Below, piece by piece: positions 1 through 5,383 of a DNA stretch of 5,383 bases. The stretch's first letter is position 1, and every line of letters starts with the position of its first letter. This stretch comes from an uncultured Clostridia bacterium. Lineage in GTDB: Bacteria > Bacillota > Clostridia > TANB77 > CAG-508. The translations under genes were made by a program, and so were the position numbers. The notes beneath the pieces are model-generated. The model was not told the origin of the DNA. It saw only the letters and a program-made list of their open reading frames with translations, and ran no database searches. The stretch covers positions 1-5,383 of the forward strand of contig CANQOU010000088.1 of NCBI GenBank assembly GCA_947625565.1, given 5' to 3'.

Positions 1-14
1 AAAGGAGGAAAATT

Positions 15-569
15 ATGAAAGCAACTGGAGTTGTAAGAAGAATAGATGATTTAGGTAGAGTTGTTATACCAAAAGAAATAAGAAAGACATTACGTATAAA
101 AGAAGGAGACCCACTAGAAATATTTACTGATAGGGAAGGACAAGTAATTTTGAAAAAATATTCACCAATAGGGGAATTATCAGAATTTGCAACAGGATAT
201 GCAGAAACATTATCAAAAACAACAGGACATATTGCATTTATAACAGATAAAGATACAATAATTGCTGTATCAGGAGGCTCTAAAAAAGAATTTCTAGAGC
301 AAGATGTTAGTCAAGAATTAGAACAACTAATGGAGGATAAAGAAGTATATACAAGTAAAGAGAATAGTGATATGGCTATGCCTATAACAAAGAATGATAA
401 TCAGCAAAGAAAACATAATGCACAAATAGTATACCCAATTATATCAAATGGTGATACAATAGGAACAGTAATATTGATGTCAAAGGATGCAAATAGTCAA
501 ATGAATGAAGTTGAAAGAAAGGTAGCCCAATCAGCAGCAACATTTTTAGGCAGTCAAATGGAAATATAA
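15..569 (+). CDS. spoVT: Stage V sporulation protein T (AbrB-family transcription regulator)
   Basis: This is a 184-residue DNA-binding regulator that, in Bacillus and Clostridia, acts in the forespore late in sporulation and tunes sigma-G-dependent genes and spore properties. Residues 1-50 form the AbrB/SpoVT swapped-hairpin DNA-binding domain, with the family hallmark text RRIDDLGRVVIPKEIR (about 8-23) followed by LRIKEGDPLEIF. Residues from about 55 to the end match the GAF-like regulatory half of SpoVT, which plain AbrB (about 95 residues) lacks. The length is close to that of B. subtilis SpoVT (178 residues). The start is fixed by a strong SD, AAAGGAGG at 1-8, six bases before the ATG. 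The promoter lies outside the window. The gene is followed by its own terminator, so it is not read together with the recombinase downstream. The assignment is by recognition of the protein sequence and is very secure. Confidence 0.96.
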   Translation: MKATGVVRRIDDLGRVVIPKEIRKTLRIKEGDPLEIFTDREGQVILKKYSPIGELSEFATGYAETLSKTTGHIAFITDKDTIIAVSGGSKKEFLEQDVSQELEQLMEDKEVYTSKENSDMAMPITKNDNQQRKHNAQIVYPIISNGDTIGTVILMSKDANSQMNEVERKVAQSAATFLGSQMEI

Positions 570-580
570 CTAAATATATA

Positions 581-616
581 GAAAGACTTTAGATAGTGAT
601 ATTTAAAGTCTTTTTT
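581..616 (+). terminator. Intrinsic terminator of spoVT
   Basis: Bases 582-595 pair with 600-613: 14 consecutive pairs including one G-U, with a G-U extension at 581/614. They close on a four-base GTGA loop, a GNRA-type tetraloop. A run of six T (611-616) overlaps and follows the 3' arm. The stem has only two G-C pairs, so its strength comes from length. It starts 12 bases after the spoVT stop codon. Confidence 0.8.
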
Positions 617-990
617 AGTGTGTATAAAGGTTAAAAAATATATGAGTGTTTTAATCCTTTCAAAAGGCAAAATCCGTAAAGAAAAAAAGATAAAAAAGCA
701 TAAAAAATTGACAAACAGGAAATATTTAGTATAAATTAGAAAAGAAAAAATATATGAGAAATCACAGAATTTAATGGAAGAAAATATAAGAGAATCAACA
801 TAAAGTAGAAGCTAAACTTATGAGTAAAAAGAAAAATAAATCTTATTGAAAAAATTTAACTATAAAATATAAAAAAATAAAAAAATAGTAAAAATCTGCA
901 AACACTATCAATTCATAATGATTAGAGAAAATATGAACTATAAATATCACAAAAAATTAAAAATAAATAACAAATTTTTTAAAACATCTC
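617..990. other. A-rich intergenic stretch without a recognisable gene
   Basis: This is about 370 bases of strongly A/T-rich, purine-biased (+ strand) DNA. Only mini-ORFs of up to nine residues are present, for example at 774-803 and 820-849, and neither has a convincing SD. I see no tRNA, rRNA, CRISPR repeat or known riboswitch. A small hairpin (656-659 with 664-667) and one promoter-like pair (708-735, listed separately) are the only structures noted. The stretch may be decayed mobile-element DNA linked to the neighbouring recombinase, but nothing in it proves that. Confidence 0.6.
708..735 (+). promoter_or_regulatory. Sigma-A-like promoter with no obvious gene
   Basis: A perfect -35 box TTGACA (708-713) is separated by 16 bases from TATAAA (730-735), a five-of-six match to the -10 box. 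Transcription would start near 742 and run through A-rich DNA towards the recombinase at 1086, with no gene or clear terminator before it. It could be an upstream promoter of the recombinase, a promoter for a small RNA, or a chance match, which is a real risk in such A/T-rich sequence. Confidence 0.4.
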
Positions 991-1020
991 TTGACTTTTG
1001 GTAACATACTATGGTAACAT
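991..1020 (+). promoter_or_regulatory. Probable promoter of the tyrosine recombinase
   Basis: TTGACT (991-996) and TAACAT (1015-1020, four of six to the -10 consensus) are spaced by 18 bases and would start a transcript near 1027, about 60 bases before the recombinase ATG. The box quality is moderate. A perfect 10-bp direct repeat (999-1008 and 1012-1021) fills the spacer and covers the -10 box, so a protein bound there would be expected to affect initiation. Confidence 0.5.
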
Positions 1021-1021
1021 A
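999..1021. repeat. Tandem 10-bp direct repeat in the recombinase promoter
   Basis: TGGTAACATA occurs at 999-1008 and again, identically, at 1012-1021, a period of 13 bases. The junction also contains CATACTATG (1005-1013), a 4-bp palindrome around one base. The unit contains G and C in an otherwise almost pure A/T setting, which makes chance less likely. Possible roles are an operator, or arm-type binding sites for the recombinase encoded just downstream. The repeat is seen directly; its role is inference. Confidence 0.85.
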
Positions 1022-1085
1022 AAATAGAAATCAAGATAAAACAACAACTATGAAATGCAGATAAATAAAGGGCATAGGGGGAAAT

Positions 1086-2207
1086 ATGAGTAAAAAAAAT
1101 GAAAAATCTACAAATCAAAAAAATTATGTATACAAAAACTTTAAAAGGGAAATTTTTAAGTTTGGAAAAAAGATACATGGTGGCAAAGAAAATACTATTA
1201 TTGAGATTGCAAAAAAATTAGAAGAAAAAAAATTACGAGATGGAATAACAGCAGATAATACATATTATAGGAACATGCAAATAATAAAAGGATATAACCA
1301 ATATTATTTTGCAACTATTCCAATAAAAAATGTTACTAGAGAACAAATACAAAAATTTTTAGAACATGAAAGAACAAAATCAAATTCTACAATAGATAAA
1401 GAATATAGGACACTAAAAAAAGTATATGAATATGCAGAATACAAAAAACTAATAAAGGAAAATTTTTTTATAGGATACGATAGAATAAAAGAACCTAAAA
1501 GCTTAAAAGAGGATAGAGATATAGTAGCATTAACAAATAAGGAAGAATATAAATTAAAAAAATATATCGAAGCACATCCAAGTCAGTACAATAATATAAT
1601 TCTATTATGTTTAAATACTGGTATGAGAATAGGTGAAGTATTAGCACTAACGAGAAATGATATTATTTCTGATAAAGGACATTTATCAATATATGTTAAC
1701 AAATCACTTACAAAAAACATAAAAGGTGAACTTGTTATGGGAAGAACTACCAAAACAAGAAATGGAAAAAGAAAAGTTGAAATATTACCAAATACAAAAA
1801 AAGTAATAGAAACAATAATAAAAGAATCAAAATTAAAAAGAAAAGATAAAGATGCACCTATATTCCTACGAAGCGATGGTCAGTTTTATTCACATGCACA
1901 AATAAATGGAGCACTAAAAAGAATGTGTAAAAACGCAGGTGTAAGAGTAATAAATAAAAAAATAATAAAAAATGGAAAAGTCAAACATAGAAAAACTAGT
2001 GATGTTAGTATACATATGCTAAGACATACTTTTGCAACAAGATGTATTGAAGCAGGTGTTGCGATAACAGTTTTACAAAAAATATTAGGACATAGTAATA
2101 TTCAAACAACGATAAATACATATGGAGATATTTATGATTATTATAAACAAAAAGAAATTAAAAAGTATGATAAATATATAAAAGCAATAGATGAAAAATT
2201 TAGATAG
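1086..2207 (+). CDS. Phage-type tyrosine recombinase / site-specific integrase
   Basis: This is a 373-residue recombinase that would cut and rejoin DNA at specific sites through a covalent 3'-phosphotyrosine link. The full catalytic set is visible: Arg181 in TGMRIGEVLAL, a beta-hairpin Lys near 223 (TTKTRNGK), His310-x-x-Arg313 in HMLRHTFATR, His336 in LGHSN and Tyr346 in TTINTYGD. The His-to-Tyr spacing of ten is usual for phage integrases. Residues about 83-137 look like the SAM-like core-binding domain. Residues 1-50 are lysine-rich and show no clear arm-binding (AP2-like) signature. The start is supported by AGGGGG at 1076-1081, although the SD lies close to the ATG. No excisionase, relaxase or cargo gene is visible on either side. 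At least two CGA arginine codons (residues 51 and 262) occur here, while I found none in spoVT, rnj or gltX, which fits horizontal origin. Its target site is unknown. Confidence 0.94.
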   Translation: MSKKNEKSTNQKNYVYKNFKREIFKFGKKIHGGKENTIIEIAKKLEEKKLRDGITADNTYYRNMQIIKGYNQYYFATIPIKNVTREQIQKFLEHERTKSNSTIDKEYRTLKKVYEYAEYKKLIKENFFIGYDRIKEPKSLKEDRDIVALTNKEEYKLKKYIEAHPSQYNNIILLCLNTGMRIGEVLALTRNDIISDKGHLSIYVNKSLTKNIKGELVMGRTTKTRNGKRKVEILPNTKKVIETIIKESKLKRKDKDAPIFLRSDGQFYSHAQINGALKRMCKNAGVRVINKKIIKNGKVKHRKTSDVSIHMLRHTFATRCIEAGVAITVLQKILGHSNIQTTINTYGDIYDYYKQKEIKKYDKYIKAIDEKFR

Positions 2208-2237
2208 AAGTACAAAATAAAAAATGTACTTTTATTT
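2208..2237 (+). terminator. Weak hairpin terminator after the recombinase
   Basis: AAGTACA (2208-2214), starting directly after the stop codon, pairs with TGTACTT (2225-2231) over a 10-base A-rich loop and is followed by a T-rich tail (TTTTATTT). Seven pairs with two G-C make a weak but correctly placed terminator. Confidence 0.45.
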
Positions 2238-2390
2238 ATAGTGTAAAATAATTTTGGGAAAATAGATACCTACTTAAATTGTGTTAAAATAAATTTGAAC
2301 CAAAATTTTAAGCAGAATTTTTAAAAAATTCAATTTCAATAGGAAGATTAAGCCAATTTACAGAAGATTTAAGAATAAAACTTACACTAT
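2238..2390. mobile_element. Possible decayed insertion-sequence remnant or MITE
   Basis: ATAGTGTAA at 2238-2246 recurs inverted as TTACACTAT at 2382-2390, bounding about 150 bases. Ends containing GTGTAA are, from memory, reminiscent of IS256-family termini. The inside holds a 32-codon open stretch (2313-2408, no start codon) running into the right-hand repeat, and an A/T palindrome (2315-2322 with 2324-2331). The open stretch resembles no protein I can name. The repeats are only nine bases and the interior is A/T-rich, so this could equally be ordinary spacer DNA. No target-site duplication was identified. Confidence 0.25.
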
Positions 2391-2431
2391 TTATCTATTT
2401 TTTAATTTGACATTTTTTATAAAATAGTGTA
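2383..2431. repeat. Inverted repeat flanking the -35 box of the rnj promoter
   Basis: TACACTATTT (2383-2392) is matched perfectly in inverted orientation by AAATAGTGTA (2422-2431), with 29 bases between. The left arm lies upstream of the -35 box, and the right arm runs into the first two bases of the -10 box. Arm centres are 39 bases apart. This layout is compatible with a two-site operator. The arms also share ATAGTGTA with the sequence at 2238-2245, so they may instead be insertion-element ends whose outward edge supplied part of the promoter. Confidence 0.7.
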
Positions 2432-2435
2432 TAAT
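2407..2435 (+). promoter_or_regulatory. Consensus sigma-A promoter of the rnj-gltX operon
   Basis: TTGACA (2407-2412) and TATAAT (2430-2435) are both perfect consensus boxes with the ideal 17-base spacing. Transcription should start near 2442, giving a leader of about 240 nt before the rnj ATG. This is the best promoter in the window and fits strong housekeeping expression. Confidence 0.88.
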
Positions 2436-2529
2436 AGTACCAATGTTTGCCAAGAGAGCAAAAAATGAGATTTTTATCCTAAAAGATAAGCAATAAAAAG
2501 GTTTATAAAACCAAAAAAAGGGAAAGATA

Positions 2530-2601
2530 ATGAGAGAGATAGAATTAAATATTAAAAAAAACAGATATGGTACATATCAGTTTTTTGTTATATTCTTTTA
2601 G
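2530..2601 (+). CDS. Candidate 23-residue leader peptide ahead of rnj
   Basis: An ATG at 2530 opens 23 codons ending with TAG at 2599-2601. It is preceded by a reasonable SD, AAGGGA (2518-2523), six bases away, which is better than random A/T-rich mini-ORFs show. The peptide starts MREIELNIKKNRYG, and its last six residues are hydrophobic (FFVIFF). It resembles no protein I know. The terminator-like hairpin at 2555-2586 lies entirely within the ORF, so a translating ribosome would disrupt it. That is the classic geometry of translation-coupled attenuation. Its coding status is unproven, and the alternative is a chance ORF in untranslated leader. Confidence 0.35.
   Translation: MREIELNIKKNRYGTYQFFVIFF
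2555..2586 (+). terminator. Attenuator-like hairpin in the rnj leader
   Basis: GATATG (2564-2569) pairs with CATATC (2573-2578) around a three-base loop. After one A-A mismatch, C2562 pairs with G2580 and the A-run (2556-2561) pairs with six T (2581-2586). The 3' side therefore ends in a U-tract as in an intrinsic terminator, here about 95 bases before the rnj ATG and well inside the predicted transcript. The stem is A/U-rich, so efficiency is uncertain. Conditional read-through would be needed because rnj and gltX should be expressed constantly. Confidence 0.4.
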
Positions 2602-2664
2602 GAAAAATATAATAAAAAATAAAAATGAATAGTAGTATCAAAAGATAAACTATTTATTAAATTT

Positions 2665-2674
2665 AAGAGGAGAG
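2665..2674 (+). promoter_or_regulatory. Ribosome binding site fixing the rnj start
   Basis: AAGAGGAGAG lies five bases before the ATG at 2680. The next in-frame ATG that would give a protein of normal RNase J length (2950, residue 91) is preceded only by A-rich sequence with GAAGAA. The SD therefore favours the long form with its N-terminal extension. Confidence 0.8.
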
Positions 2675-2679
2675 AAAAA

Positions 2680-4647
2680 ATGACAAGAGAAAACAAACAA
2701 AAGAACAGTCAAGAGAACAGAAAAGAAGATTTACAAAAAAAATCACAAGAAAGGAAGGCACATATTAACAAAAACAAAAATATTGAAAAATATGGCGAGA
2801 ATAAAATAGCACAAACTAAAGGTGCTAATAATCAAACAGTAAAAATAAATGATAACAACAATAAAACAACAAAAACAAGAAGAACAAGAACAACTACGAA
2901 AAAAACAACATTAAATACAGAGTTACCTGTAAAAAAAGAAGAACAAAAAATGTTAGAAACAAAAAGCATATCATCAGAAATTTTCAAAAAATCAAAACTA
3001 AAAATCATTCCTTTGGGAGGACTACATGAAATAGGAAAAAATATTACAGTATTTGAATATGCTGATGAAATAATAATAGTGGACTGTGGCTTATCTTTTC
3101 CAGAAGATGATATGCTAGGAATAGACTTAGTTATACCAGACATTACTTACTTAGAAAAAAATAAGGAAAAAATCAAAGGGCTAGTAATTACACATGGACA
3201 TGAAGACCATATTGGAAGTATTCCATATCTTTTAAAACAGATAAATGTACCAATCTATGCTCCTAAATTAGCTGTAGGTTTAATTCAAAATAAATTAGAA
3301 GAACATAAACTTTTAAGAAGTACAAAAATGATAGAAGTATCGGCAGGACAAACTATAATTTTAGGTAACTATTTTAAAGTAGAATTTATTAGAAGTACAC
3401 ACAGTATACCAGACTCTGTTATGTTAGCAATTACAACACCAGTTGGAACTGTATTACACACAGGAGACTTTAAAGTCGACTATACACCAATAGATGGGAA
3501 AATTATGGACTTTGGTAGAATTGCAGAATTAGGAAACAAAGGCATTCTAGCATTGATGTCAGATAGCACAAACGCTGAAAGAAAAGGATTTACCATGTCA
3601 GAAAGTTCAGTAGGAGAAGTACTAGACAAATTATTTATTCACTGTGAAAAAAGAATAGTAGTTGCGACATTTGCTTCAAATGTACACCGTGTACAACAAA
3701 TTGTAAATGCAGCAGTAAAATATGGTAGAAAAATTGCTGTTTGTGGTAGAAGTATGATAAATATGATAGAAACAGCAAGACAATTAGGATATATTGCTTG
3801 CCCAGAAGACGCATTTATTGATATTGACCAAATAAGTGTATATAATGATGACCAATTAGTAATAATTACAACAGGAAGTCAAGGAGAACCAATGTCAGCA
3901 TTAACAAGAATGGCAGCAGGAGACCACAGAAAAGTAAAAATAACACAAAATGATTTAGTTATAATATCAGCAAATCCAATACCAGGAAATGAAAAATTTG
4001 TATCAAAAGTAATAGATGACTTAATGCAAATTGGAGCAGAAGTTGTATATAGTGCATTAGCAGATGTACATGTATCAGGACACGCATGTCAAGAAGAACA
4101 AAAACTGATTATTGCTTTATCAAAACCAAAATATTTCATTCCTGTACATGGAGAATATAGGCAATTGATTTCTCATGGAGAAACAGCAGAAAGTATGGGA
4201 ATAGAACCTAAAAATATTATATATATGTCAAATGGTAGAGTATTAGAAATTGATGAAGAAGAAGCAAAATTCAATGGAACAGTTGCAAGTGGTAGAGTAT
4301 TAGTTGATGGACTAGGAGTAGGAGACGTAGGAAATATAGTATTAAGAGATAGACAACATCTATCACAAGATGGACTAATTGTAATTGTTTTAACTATGAA
4401 TTCAGAAACAGGAGAAGTTATAGCTGGTCCAGATGTTATTTCTAGAGGATTTGTATATGTAAGAGAATCAGAAAATCTAATGGATGATGTAAAATCAGTA
4501 GTAAGACACGAAATAAGTAAATGCGAACAAAGAGGAATACGTGACTGGGCTACAATTAAATCAACAGTTAGAGAAAATCTAAGAGATTATATTTTTATGA
4601 AAACAAAAAGAAATCCTATGATTATACCAATAATCATGGAAGTTTAA
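2680..4647 (+). CDS. rnj: Ribonuclease J with a basic N-terminal extension
   Basis: RNase J is the metallo-beta-lactamase/beta-CASP nuclease (5'-to-3' exonuclease and endonuclease) that matures rRNA and degrades mRNA in Bacillota. Residues from about 105 to 655 cover the normal family length of about 550. The HxHxDH motif is at 172-177 (THGHEDHIG). Other metal-site residues are His241 (STHSIPDS), Asp263 (HTGDFK), His468 (SGHACQEE) and His490 (PVHGEYR). The C-terminal part (about 535-655) matches the RNase J tail domain. Residues 1 to about 104 are an added low-complexity segment rich in Lys, Asn, Gln and Thr, with a basic patch at 62-77 (KTTKTRRTRTTTKK). It looks disordered and RNA-binding-like, and it is not part of the usual B. 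subtilis J1/J2 architecture. The gene has its own consensus promoter and long leader, and gltX follows after 11 bases. Function is secure; whether it is the J1- or J2-type is not determined. Confidence 0.97.
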   Translation: MTRENKQKNSQENRKEDLQKKSQERKAHINKNKNIEKYGENKIAQTKGANNQTVKINDNNNKTTKTRRTRTTTKKTTLNTELPVKKEEQKMLETKSISSEIFKKSKLKIIPLGGLHEIGKNITVFEYADEIIIVDCGLSFPEDDMLGIDLVIPDITYLEKNKEKIKGLVITHGHEDHIGSIPYLLKQINVPIYAPKLAVGLIQNKLEEHKLLRSTKMIEVSAGQTIILGNYFKVEFIRSTHSIPDSVMLAITTPVGTVLHTGDFKVDYTPIDGKIMDFGRIAELGNKGILALMSDSTNAERKGFTMSESSVGEVLDKLFIHCEKRIVVATFASNVHRVQQIVNAAVKYGRKIAVCGRSMINMIETARQLGYIACPEDAFIDIDQISVYNDDQLVIITTGSQGEPMSALTRMAAGDHRKVKITQNDLVIISANPIPGNEKFVSKVIDDLMQIGAEVVYSALADVHVSGHACQEEQKLIIALSKPKYFIPVHGEYRQLISHGETAESMGIEPKNIIYMSNGRVLEIDEEEAKFNGTVASGRVLVDGLGVGDVGNIVLRDRQHLSQDGLIVIVLTMNSETGEVIAGPDVISRGFVYVRESENLMDDVKSVVRHEISKCEQRGIRDWATIKSTVRENLRDYIFMKTKRNPMIIPIIMEV

Positions 4648-4658
4648 GGAGATAAGAT

Positions 4659-5383
4659 ATGAATTATAAAGATTTAGCAGATTTAATGTTTCCAGATGCA
4701 AAAGAAATTAGTTATTACGAAGAAAAATACCCAGAAAGGAACTTAAAAGAAGGAGCAATTGTAACAAGAATTGCTCCAAGTCCAACAGGTTTTATTCATA
4801 TTGGAGGTCTATATCAAGGTCTAATTGCAAAAAAAGTAGCTAATCAAACAGAGGGAGTATTTTTTATTAGGATAGAAGATACAGACCAAAAAAGAGAAGT
4901 AGAAAATGGAGTTATTGGTATTATAAAAGCTCTAAATGATTTTGGATTTGAACCAGATGAAGGTATGACTTCAGAAACTGAAGAAAAAGGAAAATATGGA
5001 CCATATAAACAATCACTTAGAAAAGAAATTTATCAAGCATATGCTAAATATTTAATTTCACAGGGAAAAGCATATCCTTGTTTTTGTTCACCAGAAGAAA
5101 TTGAGGGAATAAGGACAAAACAAGAATCTGCTAAAATTAGACCAGGATATTATGGAGTATGGGCAAAATGTAGAAAACTAACAGTAGAAGAAATGATAGA
5201 AAAAATAAAAGCAGGGGAAAAATGGATTGTTAGATTTAAATCACCAGGAAGAGAAGATAGAAAAATCAAACACAAAGATATTATAAAAGGAAATGTTGAA
5301 TTTCCAGAAAATGACCAAGACATTGTTATTATAAAAGCAGATGGCTTACCAACATATCATTTTGCACATGCAGTTGATGACCA
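4659..5383 (+). CDS. gltX: Glutamyl-tRNA synthetase, N-terminal part (runs off the window)
   Basis: This class I synthetase charges tRNA with glutamate, using ATP, in the cytoplasm. Only the first 241 codons are present and the 3' end is cut by the window edge. The class I signature is clear: TRIAPSPTGFIHIGG, with the HIGH-type motif HIGG at 47-50, followed by RIEDTDQKREVENG (71-84). A Cys-x-Cys pair (141, 143) and Cys171 correspond to the zinc-binding insert of GluRS. PTYHFAHAVDD at the edge matches the conserved PxYHFAxxVDD stretch. The KMSKS loop and the anticodon-binding domain lie beyond the window. About 35 residues precede the TRIAPSPTG block, whereas classical GluRS starts almost directly with it, and GGLYQ replaces the usual GGART. 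This therefore looks like a divergent, clostridial-type GluRS. The SD AAGGAG (4646-4651) overlaps the rnj stop codon, which supports co-transcription and close translation with rnj. Confidence 0.95.
   Translation, partial: MNYKDLADLMFPDAKEISYYEEKYPERNLKEGAIVTRIAPSPTGFIHIGGLYQGLIAKKVANQTEGVFFIRIEDTDQKREVENGVIGIIKALNDFGFEPDEGMTSETEEKGKYGPYKQSLRKEIYQAYAKYLISQGKAYPCFCSPEEIEGIRTKQESAKIRPGYYGVWAKCRKLTVEEMIEKIKAGEKWIVRFKSPGREDRKIKHKDIIKGNVEFPENDQDIVIIKADGLPTYHFAHAVDD

Larger units (their letters stand above)
2442..2679 (+). other. Long structured 5' leader of the rnj mRNA
   Basis: The predicted leader holds a series of hairpins read by eye. TTTGC (2446-2450) pairs with GCAAA (2458-2462) at the very 5' end. 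TTATC (2474-2478) pairs with GATAA (2485-2489), and GGTTT (2500-2504) with AAACC (2508-2512). The attenuator-like hairpin at 2555-2586 follows. TTATATT (2588-2594) can pair with AATATAA (2606-2612). A two-part hairpin then forms from AATAGT (2628-2633) with ACTATT (2649-2654) around TATC-AAAA-GATA, just upstream of the rnj SD. Most stems are short and A/U-rich. The leader matches no riboswitch class I recognise. A long leader on a ribonuclease mRNA invites comparison with the self-regulated leader of E. coli RNase E, but that is analogy only. Confidence 0.5.

Noticed and set aside
633..758. 14-bp perfect direct repeat AAAAAATATATGAG (633-646 and 745-758) as a possible attachment site
   Set aside because: It is almost pure A/T and both copies are on the same side of the recombinase gene. 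A match of this length is not surprising in such biased sequence, and no copy was seen beyond the gene.
820..849. Mini-ORF beginning MSKKKNKS, resembling the recombinase N-terminus (MSKKNEKS)
   Set aside because: It has only nine codons and no SD, and the similarity is driven by runs of AAA codons. It could be a decayed duplicate, but the evidence is too thin.
957..1178. 73-codon ORF on the - strand with a hydrophobic translation
   Set aside because: It overlaps the recombinase start and promoter, has no SD before its ATG, and its Phe/Ile richness is simply the complement of A-rich DNA.
2315..2331. A/T palindrome with 8-bp arms around one base (GAATTTTT / AAAAATTC)
   Set aside because: There is one G-C pair per arm end and no U-tract or gene end next to it. 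It is expected by chance in A/T-rich spacer and is mentioned only as part of the possible remnant.
2563..2579. Similarity of ATGGTACATA in the rnj leader to the TGGTAACATA repeat at 999-1021, as a second att-like site
   Set aside because: The match needs a one-base gap, and the leader copy is explained by the arms of a hairpin.
2832..3143. 103-codon ORF on the - strand
   Set aside because: It lies wholly inside rnj, opposite its K/T-rich extension and the start of the core. The Val/Leu/Ser-rich text mirrors the coding strand, and there is no SD or family resemblance.
1..5383. CRISPR arrays, tRNA or rRNA genes, toxin-antitoxin pairs, defence genes
   Set aside because: None was seen: no regularly spaced repeats, no cloverleaf-like or rRNA sequence, and every long ORF is accounted for by known housekeeping, sporulation or recombinase families.

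Overview
The window comes from a low-GC, endospore-forming member of the Bacillota, most likely a clostridium. The evidence is a clear spoVT gene, very A/T-rich non-coding DNA, AGA/AAA/ATA-type codon choice, strong purine-rich Shine-Dalgarno (SD) sites and RNase J instead of RNase E. No species can be named from the sequence alone.

Layout, all on the + strand: (1) 15-569, spoVT, a sporulation transcription factor, complete and closed by a long hairpin terminator at 581-616. (2) 617-1085, about 470 bases of A-rich DNA with one promoter-like pair that serves no visible gene (708-735) and, next to the following gene, a second promoter carrying a perfect 10-bp direct repeat. (3) 1086-2207, a solitary, apparently intact phage-type tyrosine recombinase with no excisionase or cargo in view. 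(4) 2208-2679, a second A/T-rich gap. It holds a weak terminator, a possible decayed insertion-sequence end region, a consensus sigma-A promoter (TTGACA-17-TATAAT) embedded in an inverted repeat, and a leader of about 240 nt with hairpins, a 23-codon ORF and an attenuator-like hairpin. (5) 2680-4647, RNase J with an unusual K/N/T-rich N-terminal extension of about 100 residues. (6) 4659-5383, the first 241 codons of a glutamyl-tRNA synthetase, 11 nt downstream of rnj and probably in the same transcript.

RNase J (RNA processing and decay) and GluRS (tRNA charging) form a housekeeping operon driven by the promoter at 2407-2435. SpoVT is a separate unit. The integrase looks like an acquired gene or the remnant of a mobile element lodged between them. 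No complete new system is evident. The most interesting material is the structured leader and repeat-flanked promoter of rnj, followed by the repeat in the integrase promoter and the RNase J extension. Structural and regulatory statements were made by eye, without folding or database searches.
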